From contig JANQNK010000001.1 in assembly GCA_028279595.1 (NCBI GenBank), positions 189,891 through 253,890 on the forward strand: DNA of 64,000 nucleotides. The letters run 5' to 3'. The notes beneath the pieces were generated by a model. That model was not told the DNA's origin and ran no database searches. It saw nothing but the letters and a program-made list of their open reading frames with translations. This document shows, piece by piece, positions 16,150 through 25,384 of the stretch. The position numbers and the translations under genes were made by a program. Every line of letters begins with the position of its first letter. The first letter of the stretch is position 1. This DNA is from Thermoplasmatota archaeon (GTDB taxonomy: Archaea; Thermoplasmatota; JAKEGO01).

Positions 16150-16956
16150 TCACTTCACCGCCGCGCACCAGCCCCATCTCTGTACGTAGCTGCCACCGGC
16201 CATGCCTTCGAAGTGGTCCAACAGTTCGTTCAACTTGGCGATCCTTTCCTTGTACCCGGTCTTCGGCCAGAGTCCAGCTGATTGTGCAGGGATGGAATAG
16301 AACGATTGCACCTCTGCTCTGGGCATCCCGATCTCATCCAGTCCCGTGCTCACAAGGGAAAACCCTGTGCCCTCAAGCAGTACTGAAAGCTCACTCGGGT
16401 CAATGATGGACCTGCCGTATGGGGCGCATCCCAACCCCTCAATCTGAGCTGAGATGCAGAGGTCGATGTTCCCGGAAGCGTCTGTCGTCCCGACCAGGTA
16501 GTTCATCCCGATGACACCTCCCTTCGGCAGAATGTCGAATGCCGACGAGATCGTGCGAAGAGGTGTAGGCATGAGGAAGATGCTCGCATTGTAGAGGATC
16601 GCATCGGGACGCGGTCCGTTGACCAGTTCCAGATGATCGGCGTCCTGATGGACGTAGGAGACATTCCCTTTGGACCTCCGTCGTGTGATGGCGATCTCGA
16701 GCATCTCGGATGAGAAGTCGATCCCGAGGACCTTTCCGTCTGTGCCAACGATCCCGGCAAGGGCCTCTGTCGAGATCCCGGTACCACACCCGACGTCCCA
16801 TAGTGTCATTCCCTCCCCGATGCCGCATGACCGGGCCAGTCCATTCGCGAGGTCGGTGAAGAGGCCGTACTTGCCTTCGAACTCCTCTGTCAACTCAGCT
16901 GAATCATTGAAGTTCGATAGAACGGCGTTCTTCACGACCTCCGGATCAAATGGCAA
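16150..16956 (-). CDS. Class I SAM-dependent methyltransferase
   Basis: A 268-residue methyltransferase. Motif I is DVGCGTGIS near residues 54-62, the acidic loop is LGIDFSSEML near 79-88, and the post-I segment is YVHQDADHLEL. The start is TTG at 16956 with a GAGGTGA Shine-Dalgarno six bases upstream. The gene is last in a minus-strand operon and lies one base from the convergent ferredoxin stop. C-terminal aromatic residues (WGWCAAVK) are unusual but not diagnostic. Ubiquinone/menaquinone, arsenite or small-molecule methylation are all possible. Confidence 0.7.
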   Translation of the reverse strand: MPFDPEVVKNAVLSNFNDSAELTEEFEGKYGLFTDLANGLARSCGIGEGMTLWDVGCGTGISTEALAGIVGTDGKVLGIDFSSEMLEIAITRRRSKGNVSYVHQDADHLELVNGPRPDAILYNASIFLMPTPLRTISSAFDILPKGGVIGMNYLVGTTDASGNIDLCISAQIEGLGCAPYGRSIIDPSELSVLLEGTGFSLVSTGLDEIGMPRAEVQSFYSIPAQSAGLWPKTGYKERIAKLNELLDHFEGMAGGSYVQRWGWCAAVK

Positions 16957-16965
16957 TCGGTCACC

Positions 16966-18198
16966 TCACAATTCCCCGGACCTGAGGGCCTCTGGGTCGA
17001 TGACGAGGTCGTCGTCCAGCAATCTTTCACCGAGTCCTGACACGTCGATCCCCCTGGTCATCAGACCGTATATCGGTCCGGTGTTCCTGATGCTCCCGAT
17101 GAACTGGACGCCCTGCATCCTCCCGTCAGAGACCATGATCTTCTTGTGATGGTGCGGTGTGGTCCGGACGAGCGTCTCTACCTCGCCAAGCTGTTCGCTC
17201 GTCATGCCCATGGTGATGACAGGAGTATCGAAGACATCGAGTATGTTCACGATGTCGGCCCCAGCGTACTCGAGCGGTGTATCCGTCATGTTCGAACCCG
17301 CTATCCGCCCCTGTTCGATGGCGTTGGGCCAGATCGCGAATGAGCCAGTGCTCCCGGTGATCTGCTCCCTGACCTCCGCGATGTCTCCGGCGGCATATAT
17401 GTCGGGAACGTTGGTCATCATCGATCCGTCGACCACTATCCCTCTGTTCACCTCGATCCCGGTCCCGTCGAGGAAACCTACGTTCGGAGCGACACCGATG
17501 GCGACGACCACCATGTCGCAGGGTATCTCCCTCTCATTCAGGGAGACGCTCTCGACCCTGTCCTCTCCATTGACGGCCTTTACAGAATCGTTGACGATGA
17601 CATCGACTCCTCCCTTCTCGAGAAGTTCCTTGACGATCTCCGAACCGTCCGGGTCCAGCATCCGTGTGAGAACGTGCGGAAGGAGTTCCACCACGGTCAC
17701 CTCGATCCCGAGTTTCCTCAGCTCCGTGGCCGATTCGATGCCCATGAAGCCTCCGCCCACGACGACCGCTCTTTCAACACCTCGATCCGCGTGGTCCCGT
17801 ATTGCCAGGGTAGATCCGAGAGTGCCCATCACGTGGACCCCATCGAGCCCCAGGAGCTCCGGAGGTGCGATCGGCCTTGCGCCTGCCGATATCAGCAATC
17901 TATCGTATTCGACGGATCCGCCGTCCCCGAGCTGGACCGTTCTGCCCGAGACGTCGATCCCCGTGACCTCCGAGTCCAGCATCAACTCCGCCTTCATCTC
18001 AACGTAGTAATCCTTTTCGTATCTGATGATCGTGTCCTCGTCGATGTCCCCCGATATCAGGTTCGGTAGGGAGCATGGCGAGTACGCGGTGTAGCCTTCC
18101 CTTGAAATGATGACGATATCCGAATCTGTGTCGAGCTCCCTGATCGTCTGAAGTGCGCTTATCCCGGCCCCGCCGTTTCCTATTATGACGTACTTCAT
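16966..18198 (-). CDS. FAD-dependent pyridine nucleotide oxidoreductase (AorC-like / NADH oxidase-like)
   Basis: A 410-residue flavoprotein of the two-dinucleotide-binding-domain group. It begins MKYVIIGNGGAGISAL (FAD motif) and has VVGGGFMGIESA (NAD motif, near residue 150) and VPDIYAAGDIAEV (FAD closing motif, near residue 275). The start at 18198 overlaps the stop of the upstream gene as ATGA. It is close in type to the FAD subunit of tungsten AOR (AorC) and to nitrite-reductase/rubredoxin-reductase-like enzymes. Its position beside the AOR genes, on the opposite strand, makes AorC the most attractive reading, but it could equally pass electrons from the adjacent GlcD/GlcF fusion. Confidence 0.72.
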   Translation of the reverse strand: MKYVIIGNGGAGISALQTIRELDTDSDIVIISREGYTAYSPCSLPNLISGDIDEDTIIRYEKDYYVEMKAELMLDSEVTGIDVSGRTVQLGDGGSVEYDRLLISAGARPIAPPELLGLDGVHVMGTLGSTLAIRDHADRGVERAVVVGGGFMGIESATELRKLGIEVTVVELLPHVLTRMLDPDGSEIVKELLEKGGVDVIVNDSVKAVNGEDRVESVSLNEREIPCDMVVVAIGVAPNVGFLDGTGIEVNRGIVVDGSMMTNVPDIYAAGDIAEVREQITGSTGSFAIWPNAIEQGRIAGSNMTDTPLEYAGADIVNILDVFDTPVITMGMTSEQLGEVETLVRTTPHHHKKIMVSDGRMQGVQFIGSIRNTGPIYGLMTRGIDVSGLGERLLDDDLVIDPEALRSGEL

Positions 18199-20777
18199 TC
18201 CGCCAGGCACCCCTTTACCAGCTCGACGATGTCCATGACCTTGATCCTCGGACCCCCTTCCTTGGAGAGACGTCTCGCCGCCTGCGCGAGGTTGTCCTTG
18301 CATGTCGGACATCCCGAGACCACCAATTGGGCACCGGTATCCGCAGCCTGTCTCATCCTGTCAAGCGCGATGTCCAGGCTCATCTCGTTCCGGAAGCCCT
18401 TCAGGCCGCCTCCACCGCCGCAGCACATCGCCTTGTCCCTGTTCAACGGGAACTCGACGAGATCCAGTCCGGGAATGCTCTTCAACAGCTCCCTGGGCGG
18501 CTCGAACATCCCGCTGTGCCTTCCGAGGTCGCACGGGTCGTGGTATGCGACGGTCTTGGGGAGATCCTTCAACCTGAGCCGTTCATCCTTCACGAGTTCG
18601 AGGAGGTACTCGATGTCGTGGAGTACCCTGTGGTCCCAGTTCTCCAGCACCTCGGGATATATCTCGTTCATCGTGCGGTAGCATCCCGCACAGGTGGTCA
18701 CAATGGTCTTGGGCCCAACGGCGTCGATCGCGTTCTGGACCTTCTCCATGGCCGTCCTGTCACCCGACCCGATCAGGTAGTTTAGGAAGCCGCAGCACGA
18801 CTCGTCGTCGCCCAGGGCCGAGAAACTCACTCCAGCCGAGTTCATTATCTCCATCATGGCAGGGATGACCCTGAACTCCTGGTATGACGCAACACACCCG
18901 AAGAACAACAGTGCTTCAGGGTCCTCGACCGGTCCGTAGTCCTTCGGATAGAAGTCCGCCCTCTTGTCTGCCGGGTCACCGAAGGGATTCCCGTGTTCGA
19001 GGATGTTCTCCGCGGCGACGGCGTGGACCTCGGGCACCAGCCCCTCCGAGGTGAAGTGCGCCCTGATCCCCTGGATGACGTCCGTGACCTTGATGCCGGA
19101 GGGACAGACCGACTGGCAGAAGTTGCACATGGAACAGATGAAGAAGGCGTCGGCGATCTCGTCGACCGGGACGTCCCTGCCCATGAGCATGGAATAAGCC
19201 TGCTGGATCCTTCCGCGGGCCATGGTCGACTCCCTGCCGGACATCCTGAAGACAGGACAACCCGCGCGACAGAAGCCGCACTGGACGCAGACCAGTATCT
19301 CGTCGTCGATCTCGTCCCCGAAGGACATGGCGAACTCTCCGGTATCGTAGAGCTCGTCGAACGCCCAGCGCTTGAAGACGCCGTCGATCTTGGGATCGAA
19401 GCCGAGCTTGCCCGGATTCATTATCCCCTTCGGATCGAGGGCGTCCTTGATCGTCTTCATCACGTCGTGGGCGACCTCTCCTGTCTCACGTCGAACGAAT
19501 GGCGCCTTGGACATGCCGACGCCGTGCTCCGCCGAGATCGTCCCGCCGTGCTTGAGCGCGATGTCCACCAGCTCCTCCGCCAATTCCTTCACGCCGTCCC
19601 ATTGCTTCCTGTCTGTCGGGTCCCCGACGAACACGGCATGGAGATTGCCGTCCCCGACGTGGCCGAAGGTGGCCAATTTTACGCCATACCTCTCTGGCAG
19701 TTCCTGTATCTCCCTGATGGCCTCGGGGATGGACGCGATCGGGACCCCGATGTCCTCGAGGATAGGAATGAGCCTGTTCCTCGGCTTCCACCTTGATAGC
19801 GACGGGACCAGCACCCCCCGGCCGGCCCACATCTCGACCCTGCGTGAGGGATCGTCCGTGAACTCGACGCCCACTGCCCCGTGCTTATTGCAGATCGCCA
19901 TTACCCTGTCCATCTGGTCCTTGACCGCCGATTCGTGACCGTCCAGCTCCATGATGAGATAGGTCGCAACGTCGGGAAGGTCCATGCCCTTCGCCTGGTT
20001 GACCGTCCTTATGCTCATGTTGTCCATGATCTCGCAAGTAGAGAGCTGGATGCCCGAGGTCAGGATTTCCGTCACGGCGTCCCCGTTCGCCTCGAGGGTC
20101 TCGAATGCGGCCGTCACTATCCCTGTATACTCAGGTTTCGGGGATATCTTGAGCGTGAGTTCGGTGATCACGCCGAGGGTCCCTTCGGCCATGGCGAACA
20201 GGTGCGACAGGTTGTATCCGGTCGATGACTTGGGAGCCTTCCGTCCCGTCCTCACGACACGGCCGTCCGCGAGCACGACCTCCATCCCCATGACGTAGTC
20301 CTGGGTCGTGCCGTATTTCATTGCCCTTACGCCCGAGGCGTTCAGCGACACCATGCCACCGAGCGTGCAGATGGGCGAGGACCCGGGGTCTGGCGGGAAG
20401 AAGTAGTCCGGACCGAGCGCCGCGTTCAGGTCGTTGCAGATTATCCCCGGCTCGCAGACGACGTAGCCGTTGGGCTTGTTGATCTCGACGATCCCGTTCA
20501 TCTTCGAGACGTTCAGGATTATCCCGCCGTAGGCCGCCAGCGACGCTCCTGTGACGGACGTTCCCGCAGCTCGCGGGGTTACCGGGATCTCCCTTTCGTT
20601 CGCGAGCTTGAGGATCTCCACGACATGGTCCCTGTTGAGGGCGAAAACGACCGCATCTGGCTCCGCCTGGTGGACGGACATGTCCCTGGAATAGGACATC
20701 ATCTCCACACGGTCCGTGAACACGTTCTCGTCGCCGACTATCTTGCGTAGGTCGTCCGCGTATTCAGGCTCGGTCAA
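18195..20777 (-). CDS. FAD-linked 2-hydroxyacid oxidase fused to Fe-S/CCG domain (GlcD-GlcF fusion)
   Basis: An 860-residue fusion. Residues 1-460 are a VAO/PCMH FAD domain (PRAAGTSVTGAS near residue 66; ISAEHGVGMSK near 415). Residues about 500-580 carry two [4Fe-4S] motifs (CVQCGFCRAGCPVF and CSMCNFCQSVCPSG). The C-terminal third has two CCG-domain repeats (CVASYQE...CCGFL and CDLGRHSG...CCGGGGG). Such fusions oxidise D-lactate, glycolate or longer 2-hydroxy acids and feed electrons to quinones, ferredoxin or ETF. With a ketoacid reductase, CoA ligases and a 2-hydroxyacyl-CoA dehydratase in the same operon, an aryl- or alkyl-2-hydroxy acid is the likely substrate class. Confidence 0.82.
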   Translation of the reverse strand: MTEPEYADDLRKIVGDENVFTDRVEMMSYSRDMSVHQAEPDAVVFALNRDHVVEILKLANEREIPVTPRAAGTSVTGASLAAYGGIILNVSKMNGIVEINKPNGYVVCEPGIICNDLNAALGPDYFFPPDPGSSPICTLGGMVSLNASGVRAMKYGTTQDYVMGMEVVLADGRVVRTGRKAPKSSTGYNLSHLFAMAEGTLGVITELTLKISPKPEYTGIVTAAFETLEANGDAVTEILTSGIQLSTCEIMDNMSIRTVNQAKGMDLPDVATYLIMELDGHESAVKDQMDRVMAICNKHGAVGVEFTDDPSRRVEMWAGRGVLVPSLSRWKPRNRLIPILEDIGVPIASIPEAIREIQELPERYGVKLATFGHVGDGNLHAVFVGDPTDRKQWDGVKELAEELVDIALKHGGTISAEHGVGMSKAPFVRRETGEVAHDVMKTIKDALDPKGIMNPGKLGFDPKIDGVFKRWAFDELYDTGEFAMSFGDEIDDEILVCVQCGFCRAGCPVFRMSGRESTMARGRIQQAYSMLMGRDVPVDEIADAFFICSMCNFCQSVCPSGIKVTDVIQGIRAHFTSEGLVPEVHAVAAENILEHGNPFGDPADKRADFYPKDYGPVEDPEALLFFGCVASYQEFRVIPAMMEIMNSAGVSFSALGDDESCCGFLNYLIGSGDRTAMEKVQNAIDAVGPKTIVTTCAGCYRTMNEIYPEVLENWDHRVLHDIEYLLELVKDERLRLKDLPKTVAYHDPCDLGRHSGMFEPPRELLKSIPGLDLVEFPLNRDKAMCCGGGGGLKGFRNEMSLDIALDRMRQAADTGAQLVVSGCPTCKDNLAQAARRLSKEGGPRIKVMDIVELVKGCLAE

Positions 20778-21733
20778 GGCATCGCCTCCTTCGGAACTTT
20801 TGACCGCCTCTCCCTGCCGCGGACCAGTGAGGTCAAGGCATCGTTGTAGGGCGTCGATATCCCATGATCACGGCCGTACTCCACGACCTTGGCGTTCATG
20901 TAATCGATCTCGGTGCGCCTTTCGTTCAACACGTCGACGGCCATCGAGGGCATGTGGTAGCCGGTCCTGTCCAGCCATCCCATGCATCCTTCAAGGAATC
21001 CCTCGGGGAAATAGTATTCGAGTGCCTCCGAGACCACGATCCCCTCGCGCATGAGCTCCCTCGCGAGATCCCTCGTTTCCTTGTACTCCATCATCTCCTT
21101 CATCGTCTTCTGGGTCATGGAGCATAGCGCAGCAAGCCCGAGGTTGAGTATCAACTTCTCCCATTCGTGCCACTTGATCTCGGCCGTGAACTCAGTGAAG
21201 AGCCCGGCCTGGTTCAAGCTCTCAGCCACGTTCCGTCCCACTGCCTGTGTGGCTCCGTCCACCCCGCCGATGTAATTTGGCGCGTTGAAGAAGTTCATCT
21301 GGAGCCTTCCGTCACCGACGATGTTCCCGCCATAGTTGACGACGAACCGCAGGACGGTGTCGTCGCCGAAGAATTTCGCGAGCAGTTCCTCGTTCTCCAG
21401 TCCGTTCTGGAGGCTTACGAAGGTCATGTCGGGGTGCCTGATGTCAAGGACCTTGGGTAGGACGATCGGCAGAACTGGCGCCTTGACCGAGATGAACAGG
21501 ACGTCGACATCCTTCCCCTCGAGGTCCGCGATGTCCGTCAGGACGTCCTCTGGCGGGAACTCGACCGTCATGTCCACGATCCCGGTCACCCGCAATCCAT
21601 CGGACCTGATCGCGTTCATGTGTCCTTCGAGGATGTCGACGAGCACGACATCATGACCGGCGTTACGTAGATAGGCTGCCATTATCCCCCCGACCGGCCC
21701 GACTCCGACGACACCGAACCGCGGGGACGACAT
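20774..21733 (-). CDS. Ketopantoate reductase family 2-oxoacid reductase (PanE/ApbA)
   Basis: A 319-residue NAD(P)H enzyme with an N-terminal Rossmann motif GVGPVGGIMAAYL (residues 8-20), the middle SVKAPVLP segment near 83, and the catalytic Lys region EIKWHEWEKLILNL near residue 187. The C-terminal helical domain contains the SMAVDVLNERRTEIDYMN motif that binds pantoate in PanE. It overlaps the GlcD/GlcF gene by four bases and starts one base after the ligase stop. Given the operon, reduction of a 2-oxo acid other than ketopantoate (for example an arylpyruvate) is plausible. Plain pantothenate/CoA synthesis is the alternative. Confidence 0.78.
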   Translation of the reverse strand: MSSPRFGVVGVGPVGGIMAAYLRNAGHDVVLVDILEGHMNAIRSDGLRVTGIVDMTVEFPPEDVLTDIADLEGKDVDVLFISVKAPVLPIVLPKVLDIRHPDMTFVSLQNGLENEELLAKFFGDDTVLRFVVNYGGNIVGDGRLQMNFFNAPNYIGGVDGATQAVGRNVAESLNQAGLFTEFTAEIKWHEWEKLILNLGLAALCSMTQKTMKEMMEYKETRDLARELMREGIVVSEALEYYFPEGFLEGCMGWLDRTGYHMPSMAVDVLNERRTEIDYMNAKVVEYGRDHGISTPYNDALTSLVRGRERRSKVPKEAMP

Positions 21734-21734
21734 C

Positions 21735-23291
21735 TCAATCCTCCTCCCCGCCGTAACGCTCCCTTAGCGTCCTGTGGAGCTTCTTGCCCGAGAGGGTGCG
21801 AGGCATCTCCTCGTCCTTGATGAAGATCACCCTTTTCGGTCGTTTGTACCTGGCGACCTTGTCCCAGCAATAATCGATGATCGCCTCCTCGTCGATGTGG
21901 GCGTTCGCCTTGGGCACGACGACGGCCGTGACCCGCTCCCCCCACTTCTCGTCGGGAAGGCCGATGATGGCAACGTCGAACACGCCTGGATGGTTCCCGA
22001 TCACGCCCTCAACCTCGCTCGGGTAGACGTGCTCGCCTCCCGTGATTATCATGTTGTTCTTCCTGTCCACGATCGAATAGAACCCGTCACTGTCGACGGT
22101 CGCCATGTCGCCGGCGCTGAACCAATCCCCGATGAACGAGTCGGCCGTCTTCTCGGGCATCTTGTAGTACTCGTCGAACAGCATGGGTCCGCGTGAGTAC
22201 AGCTCGCCGACCTCGCCCACCTCCACCTCGTTCCCTTCGGCGTCGAGGAGCTTGACGTAGTCGGTGCCGAGGGATTCGAACCCGATCGAGCCGAGCTTAC
22301 GCATCTGGTCCTCGGGCTTCAGTGTGGTCACGATTCCCGCTTCCGTGGAGCCGTAGCCCTCGTAGAGCTCGACACCCTTGAAGAAGTCCATGATGGCCAG
22401 CTTCATGTCCTTGCGGACCGGAGCGGACGAGCAGAGGAGTTTCCGTATCGATGATACGTCCCGTTTCCTCTCCTCCTCGGTCGCGTTGAGGATGATGTTG
22501 TAATGGGTCGGGATGAGGGATATGAACGTGATCCTCTCCCTCTCGATGGTCTCCAGTATCTCCGCGGCCTTGAACGACCTTGCGGGATAGACGAAGACCG
22601 AGCCGCCGATGTATGTGAATATGAACGTGAAGAAGATGGAGTTGATGTGGCACAGCGGCATGACGTTGAGACAGGTGTCGTGCTCGCTGAACCCGAAGTC
22701 GACTGCGTTGATCAGATAGAACGAGACGTGGGATTCGTGCGACCTCACAACACCCTTCGGGACTCCCGTCGTTCCCGAGGTGTAGATCAGCACCCAGGTG
22801 TCCTCCGGGTCCACTACGGCATCCGGCTCGTCCTCCGCGGAGTCGCCGATGAAATCCTCGTACTCGATGTATCCGTCGGCCTCCCCGCCAACGGAGATGA
22901 ACCGTCCGGTTGAGATGTCCTTCAGGTTCCCCCGGATGGATTCGACGGTCGGAACGAACTCGACATCGGCGATCATCGCCTTGGCATCGGAGTTCTGCAC
23001 GATGTACTCGATCTCCCGGGCCACCAGGCGGAAGTTGATCGGAACGATGACGAGGCCCGTCTTCGCGGTCGCAAGGAAGATCTCGCAGATCTCGATGCTG
23101 TTCTCCATCAGCACAGCGACCTTGTCCCCCTTCGCCAGTCCCATGGACATCAGGCTGTGGCAGAGCTGGTTCACCCTCACGTTCGTCTCGGGATACGTGT
23201 AGGTCCTCTTCGCATCCTTGAACGCTACGTTGTTCGGGAACTTCTTCGAGTTCACCTTGAAGAGCTGTCCCAGGTTCAGCCATGGCGCCAT
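21735..23291 (-). CDS. AMP-forming acyl-CoA synthetase
   Basis: A 518-residue class I adenylate-forming enzyme. Core motifs are YTSGTTGVPKGVVRSHES (P-loop, near residue 170), YEGYGSTEAGI (near 310), DWFSAGDMATVDSDGFYSIVDR (A8, near 390, split here by family convention) and RTLSGKKLHR with the catalytic C-terminal Lys. It activates a carboxylic acid to its CoA thioester via an acyl-AMP. The catalytic Lys in the C-terminal motif is the usual target of Pat/GNAT acetylation and sirtuin deacetylation, both of which are encoded nearby. Benzoate, an aryl-lactate or a medium-chain acid are all possible substrates; I cannot choose by eye. Confidence 0.82.
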   Translation of the reverse strand: MAPWLNLGQLFKVNSKKFPNNVAFKDAKRTYTYPETNVRVNQLCHSLMSMGLAKGDKVAVLMENSIEICEIFLATAKTGLVIVPINFRLVAREIEYIVQNSDAKAMIADVEFVPTVESIRGNLKDISTGRFISVGGEADGYIEYEDFIGDSAEDEPDAVVDPEDTWVLIYTSGTTGVPKGVVRSHESHVSFYLINAVDFGFSEHDTCLNVMPLCHINSIFFTFIFTYIGGSVFVYPARSFKAAEILETIERERITFISLIPTHYNIILNATEEERKRDVSSIRKLLCSSAPVRKDMKLAIMDFFKGVELYEGYGSTEAGIVTTLKPEDQMRKLGSIGFESLGTDYVKLLDAEGNEVEVGEVGELYSRGPMLFDEYYKMPEKTADSFIGDWFSAGDMATVDSDGFYSIVDRKNNMIITGGEHVYPSEVEGVIGNHPGVFDVAIIGLPDEKWGERVTAVVVPKANAHIDEEAIIDYCWDKVARYKRPKRVIFIKDEEMPRTLSGKKLHRTLRERYGGEED

Positions 23292-23292
23292 T

Positions 23293-25380
23293 TCAACCCT
23301 CCTTCATTCCTATCCTTGCATCTACCACTGTGATCCTGTCCTCGTGGGCTATTATCGGATTGAGATCGATCTCCCTGATCGCGGGCATGTCGGTCACGAG
23401 CTGTGATATCCTCTGAATTACCTCGATGACCGTATCCCTGTCCACGCCGCTCCTGCCCCTGAAGCCGGTGAGCAGCTTGGAAGCCTTCAGGCTGTCGAGC
23501 ATCTCCCCTGCCTCGCTGTCCCTCACTGGAGCGACGGCGAAGGACACGTCCTCCAGGAGCTCGACGTAGACTCCGCCGATGCCGAACATGACGAGATGAC
23601 CGAGCCCCTCCTCCTCCGTCGCACCGACGATGACCTCCGTGCCGCCCTCGACGTATCCCTGTACAAGGAACTCGAGGTCGTCGGCCGCGATTCTCCGGGT
23701 CATACCGTTGGCTGCCTCCCGCACTGCGTCGCCGTCCCGCAGGTCGAGGGCGACCCCGCCCTCGTCGCTCTTGTGGACCACCGACGATGACTCCGCCTTC
23801 AGCACGACGGGGAAGCCGATCTCCTCTGCGGCCCTCACAGCGTCCTCGGCACCGGTTGCCCTCCTCCAGGGAGCGACCGGTATCCCGTATGATTCGAGTA
23901 TACCGTACGTGTCGGCAGACCTGAGGAACTCCCGCCCCTCGTCGAAGGCGCCGTCGATTATCTCCCTGGCCCCCTGGACGTAGATGTCATCGAAGGTCCT
24001 GATCTCGCCCCCCGTGTTGGCCCTGAGCTCATTGTAACGTGTGAGCGCGATGAGCGATCTTGCGGCGGTCTCCGGGAAACTGTAGCATGGAACCCCGCCG
24101 TCCTTGAGCGTCCCTATCGTCGTCGACCACTGGTTCTTGTCGGTCATGAGGTTGCATATGATGGGTTTCTTCGCGACTGCGTTCACCTCGGCGATCTCCT
24201 TTGCTATGGATTCGGTGTCGACGAAGAACGGCGTGACGAAGTTGATGTAGACACTGTCGATATCGTCCTCGTCCATGAGAGTGTCGATTGCGGCCCTGAA
24301 ATGTCCCGCGTTCGCCGTCGCCAACACGTCTATCGGATTGTTGATGGACGCGGCTTCGTACAGGTTCTCCTTCAGGGAGGATGCGGCACCCTCGCTCAAT
24401 GGAGGGATCTCCAGGCCTGCGTCGACGAGCTCGTCCGTAGCGATGATCGCAGGTCCACCGGTGTTCGTGATGAGTCCGACACGCCTCCCATCCGGAATGG
24501 GCTGCGACGCGAACGCGACCGCTGCCTGGCAGAGTTCCTCCTCGTCCCTGAACGTCAGGATCCCTGTCCTCTTGAATATCAATTCCGTTGCTATCTCCTT
24601 CCTGGCGAGACCGCCAGTGTGTGACGAGGCAGCCTTCGCCCCCTCGTCGGTCCGGCCGGCCTTCATTCCGAGGATGGGCTTCTTGGCCGCAACCTCGGCA
24701 GCGGCGTCCATGAACTCCTTGGGATTCGGGAGCCCCTCGACGTAGAGCACGATGACCCTCGTCTCCGGATCGTCCCCCCAGTACCTGATGATCTCCGGTA
24801 TGGAGACGTCGCACGCGTTCCCGTTGGAGGCGTACATGCGGACACCTACTCCCAGTTCGGAGAACCTCTGGTTGATGACCTCGGCCACGCCGCCGCTCTG
24901 GGCGACGATGGAGATGTGACCAGGCGTCGGCTTCGTGAACGTGAAGTTGCAGTAGGCCCTGATCTCGGGATCGGTGTTGATGATGCCCTGGCAGTTCGGG
25001 CCGAAGACCCGGATGCCGTGCTTCCGGGCCGTCTCGACGACCTGTCTCTCGAGATCCTCGCCCTCCCCTCCGACCTCCTTGAAGCCAGCGGTGTTGACGA
25101 TGACTACCTTGACCCCCTTCTTCCCGCAGTCGTCGATCGCCATCGGGACGAACTTGTTCGGTATCACGATATGGACGAGGTCTACCTCGCCAGGAACGTC
25201 CGTGATCGAATCGTAGGCCTTGATCCCTCGGACCTCGTCGGCCTTCGGATTGATGGGATAGATCGGTCCCGTGTACCCGAAGTCCTGGAGGTTCTTGATG
25301 ACCCGGTTGCCTATGGAGAGCTCCTTAGTGGAGGCACCGATTACGGCGACGGAACCGGGTTTGAAGAGGTGGTCCAGCAT
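23293..25380 (-). CDS. acd: ADP-forming acyl-CoA synthetase, fused alpha and beta domains
   Basis: A 695-residue enzyme that converts acyl-CoA, ADP and phosphate to the acid, CoA and ATP, the main substrate-level ATP step in many fermenting archaea. The N-terminal CoA-binding Rossmann domain has GASTKELSIGNRVIKNL near residue 15. The catalytic phospho-His lies in SSHTGGLARKE near residue 255. The C-terminal ATP-grasp domain has GFPVVLKAESS near 530. The gene starts four bases after the stop of the dehydratase subunit and ends one base before the AMP-forming ligase start. It could harvest arylacetyl-CoA from IorAB or acetyl-CoA from beta-oxidation. Confidence 0.88.
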   Translation of the reverse strand: MLDHLFKPGSVAVIGASTKELSIGNRVIKNLQDFGYTGPIYPINPKADEVRGIKAYDSITDVPGEVDLVHIVIPNKFVPMAIDDCGKKGVKVVIVNTAGFKEVGGEGEDLERQVVETARKHGIRVFGPNCQGIINTDPEIRAYCNFTFTKPTPGHISIVAQSGGVAEVINQRFSELGVGVRMYASNGNACDVSIPEIIRYWGDDPETRVIVLYVEGLPNPKEFMDAAAEVAAKKPILGMKAGRTDEGAKAASSHTGGLARKEIATELIFKRTGILTFRDEEELCQAAVAFASQPIPDGRRVGLITNTGGPAIIATDELVDAGLEIPPLSEGAASSLKENLYEAASINNPIDVLATANAGHFRAAIDTLMDEDDIDSVYINFVTPFFVDTESIAKEIAEVNAVAKKPIICNLMTDKNQWSTTIGTLKDGGVPCYSFPETAARSLIALTRYNELRANTGGEIRTFDDIYVQGAREIIDGAFDEGREFLRSADTYGILESYGIPVAPWRRATGAEDAVRAAEEIGFPVVLKAESSSVVHKSDEGGVALDLRDGDAVREAANGMTRRIAADDLEFLVQGYVEGGTEVIVGATEEEGLGHLVMFGIGGVYVELLEDVSFAVAPVRDSEAGEMLDSLKASKLLTGFRGRSGVDRDTVIEVIQRISQLVTDMPAIREIDLNPIIAHEDRITVVDARIGMKEG

Positions 25381-25384
25381 ATGT

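Noticed and set aside
22262..22300. tRNA T-loop-like sequence GGTTCGAATCC on the minus strand
   Set aside because: It lies inside the AMP-forming ligase frame and codes for GFESLG. No acceptor, D or anticodon arms surround it.
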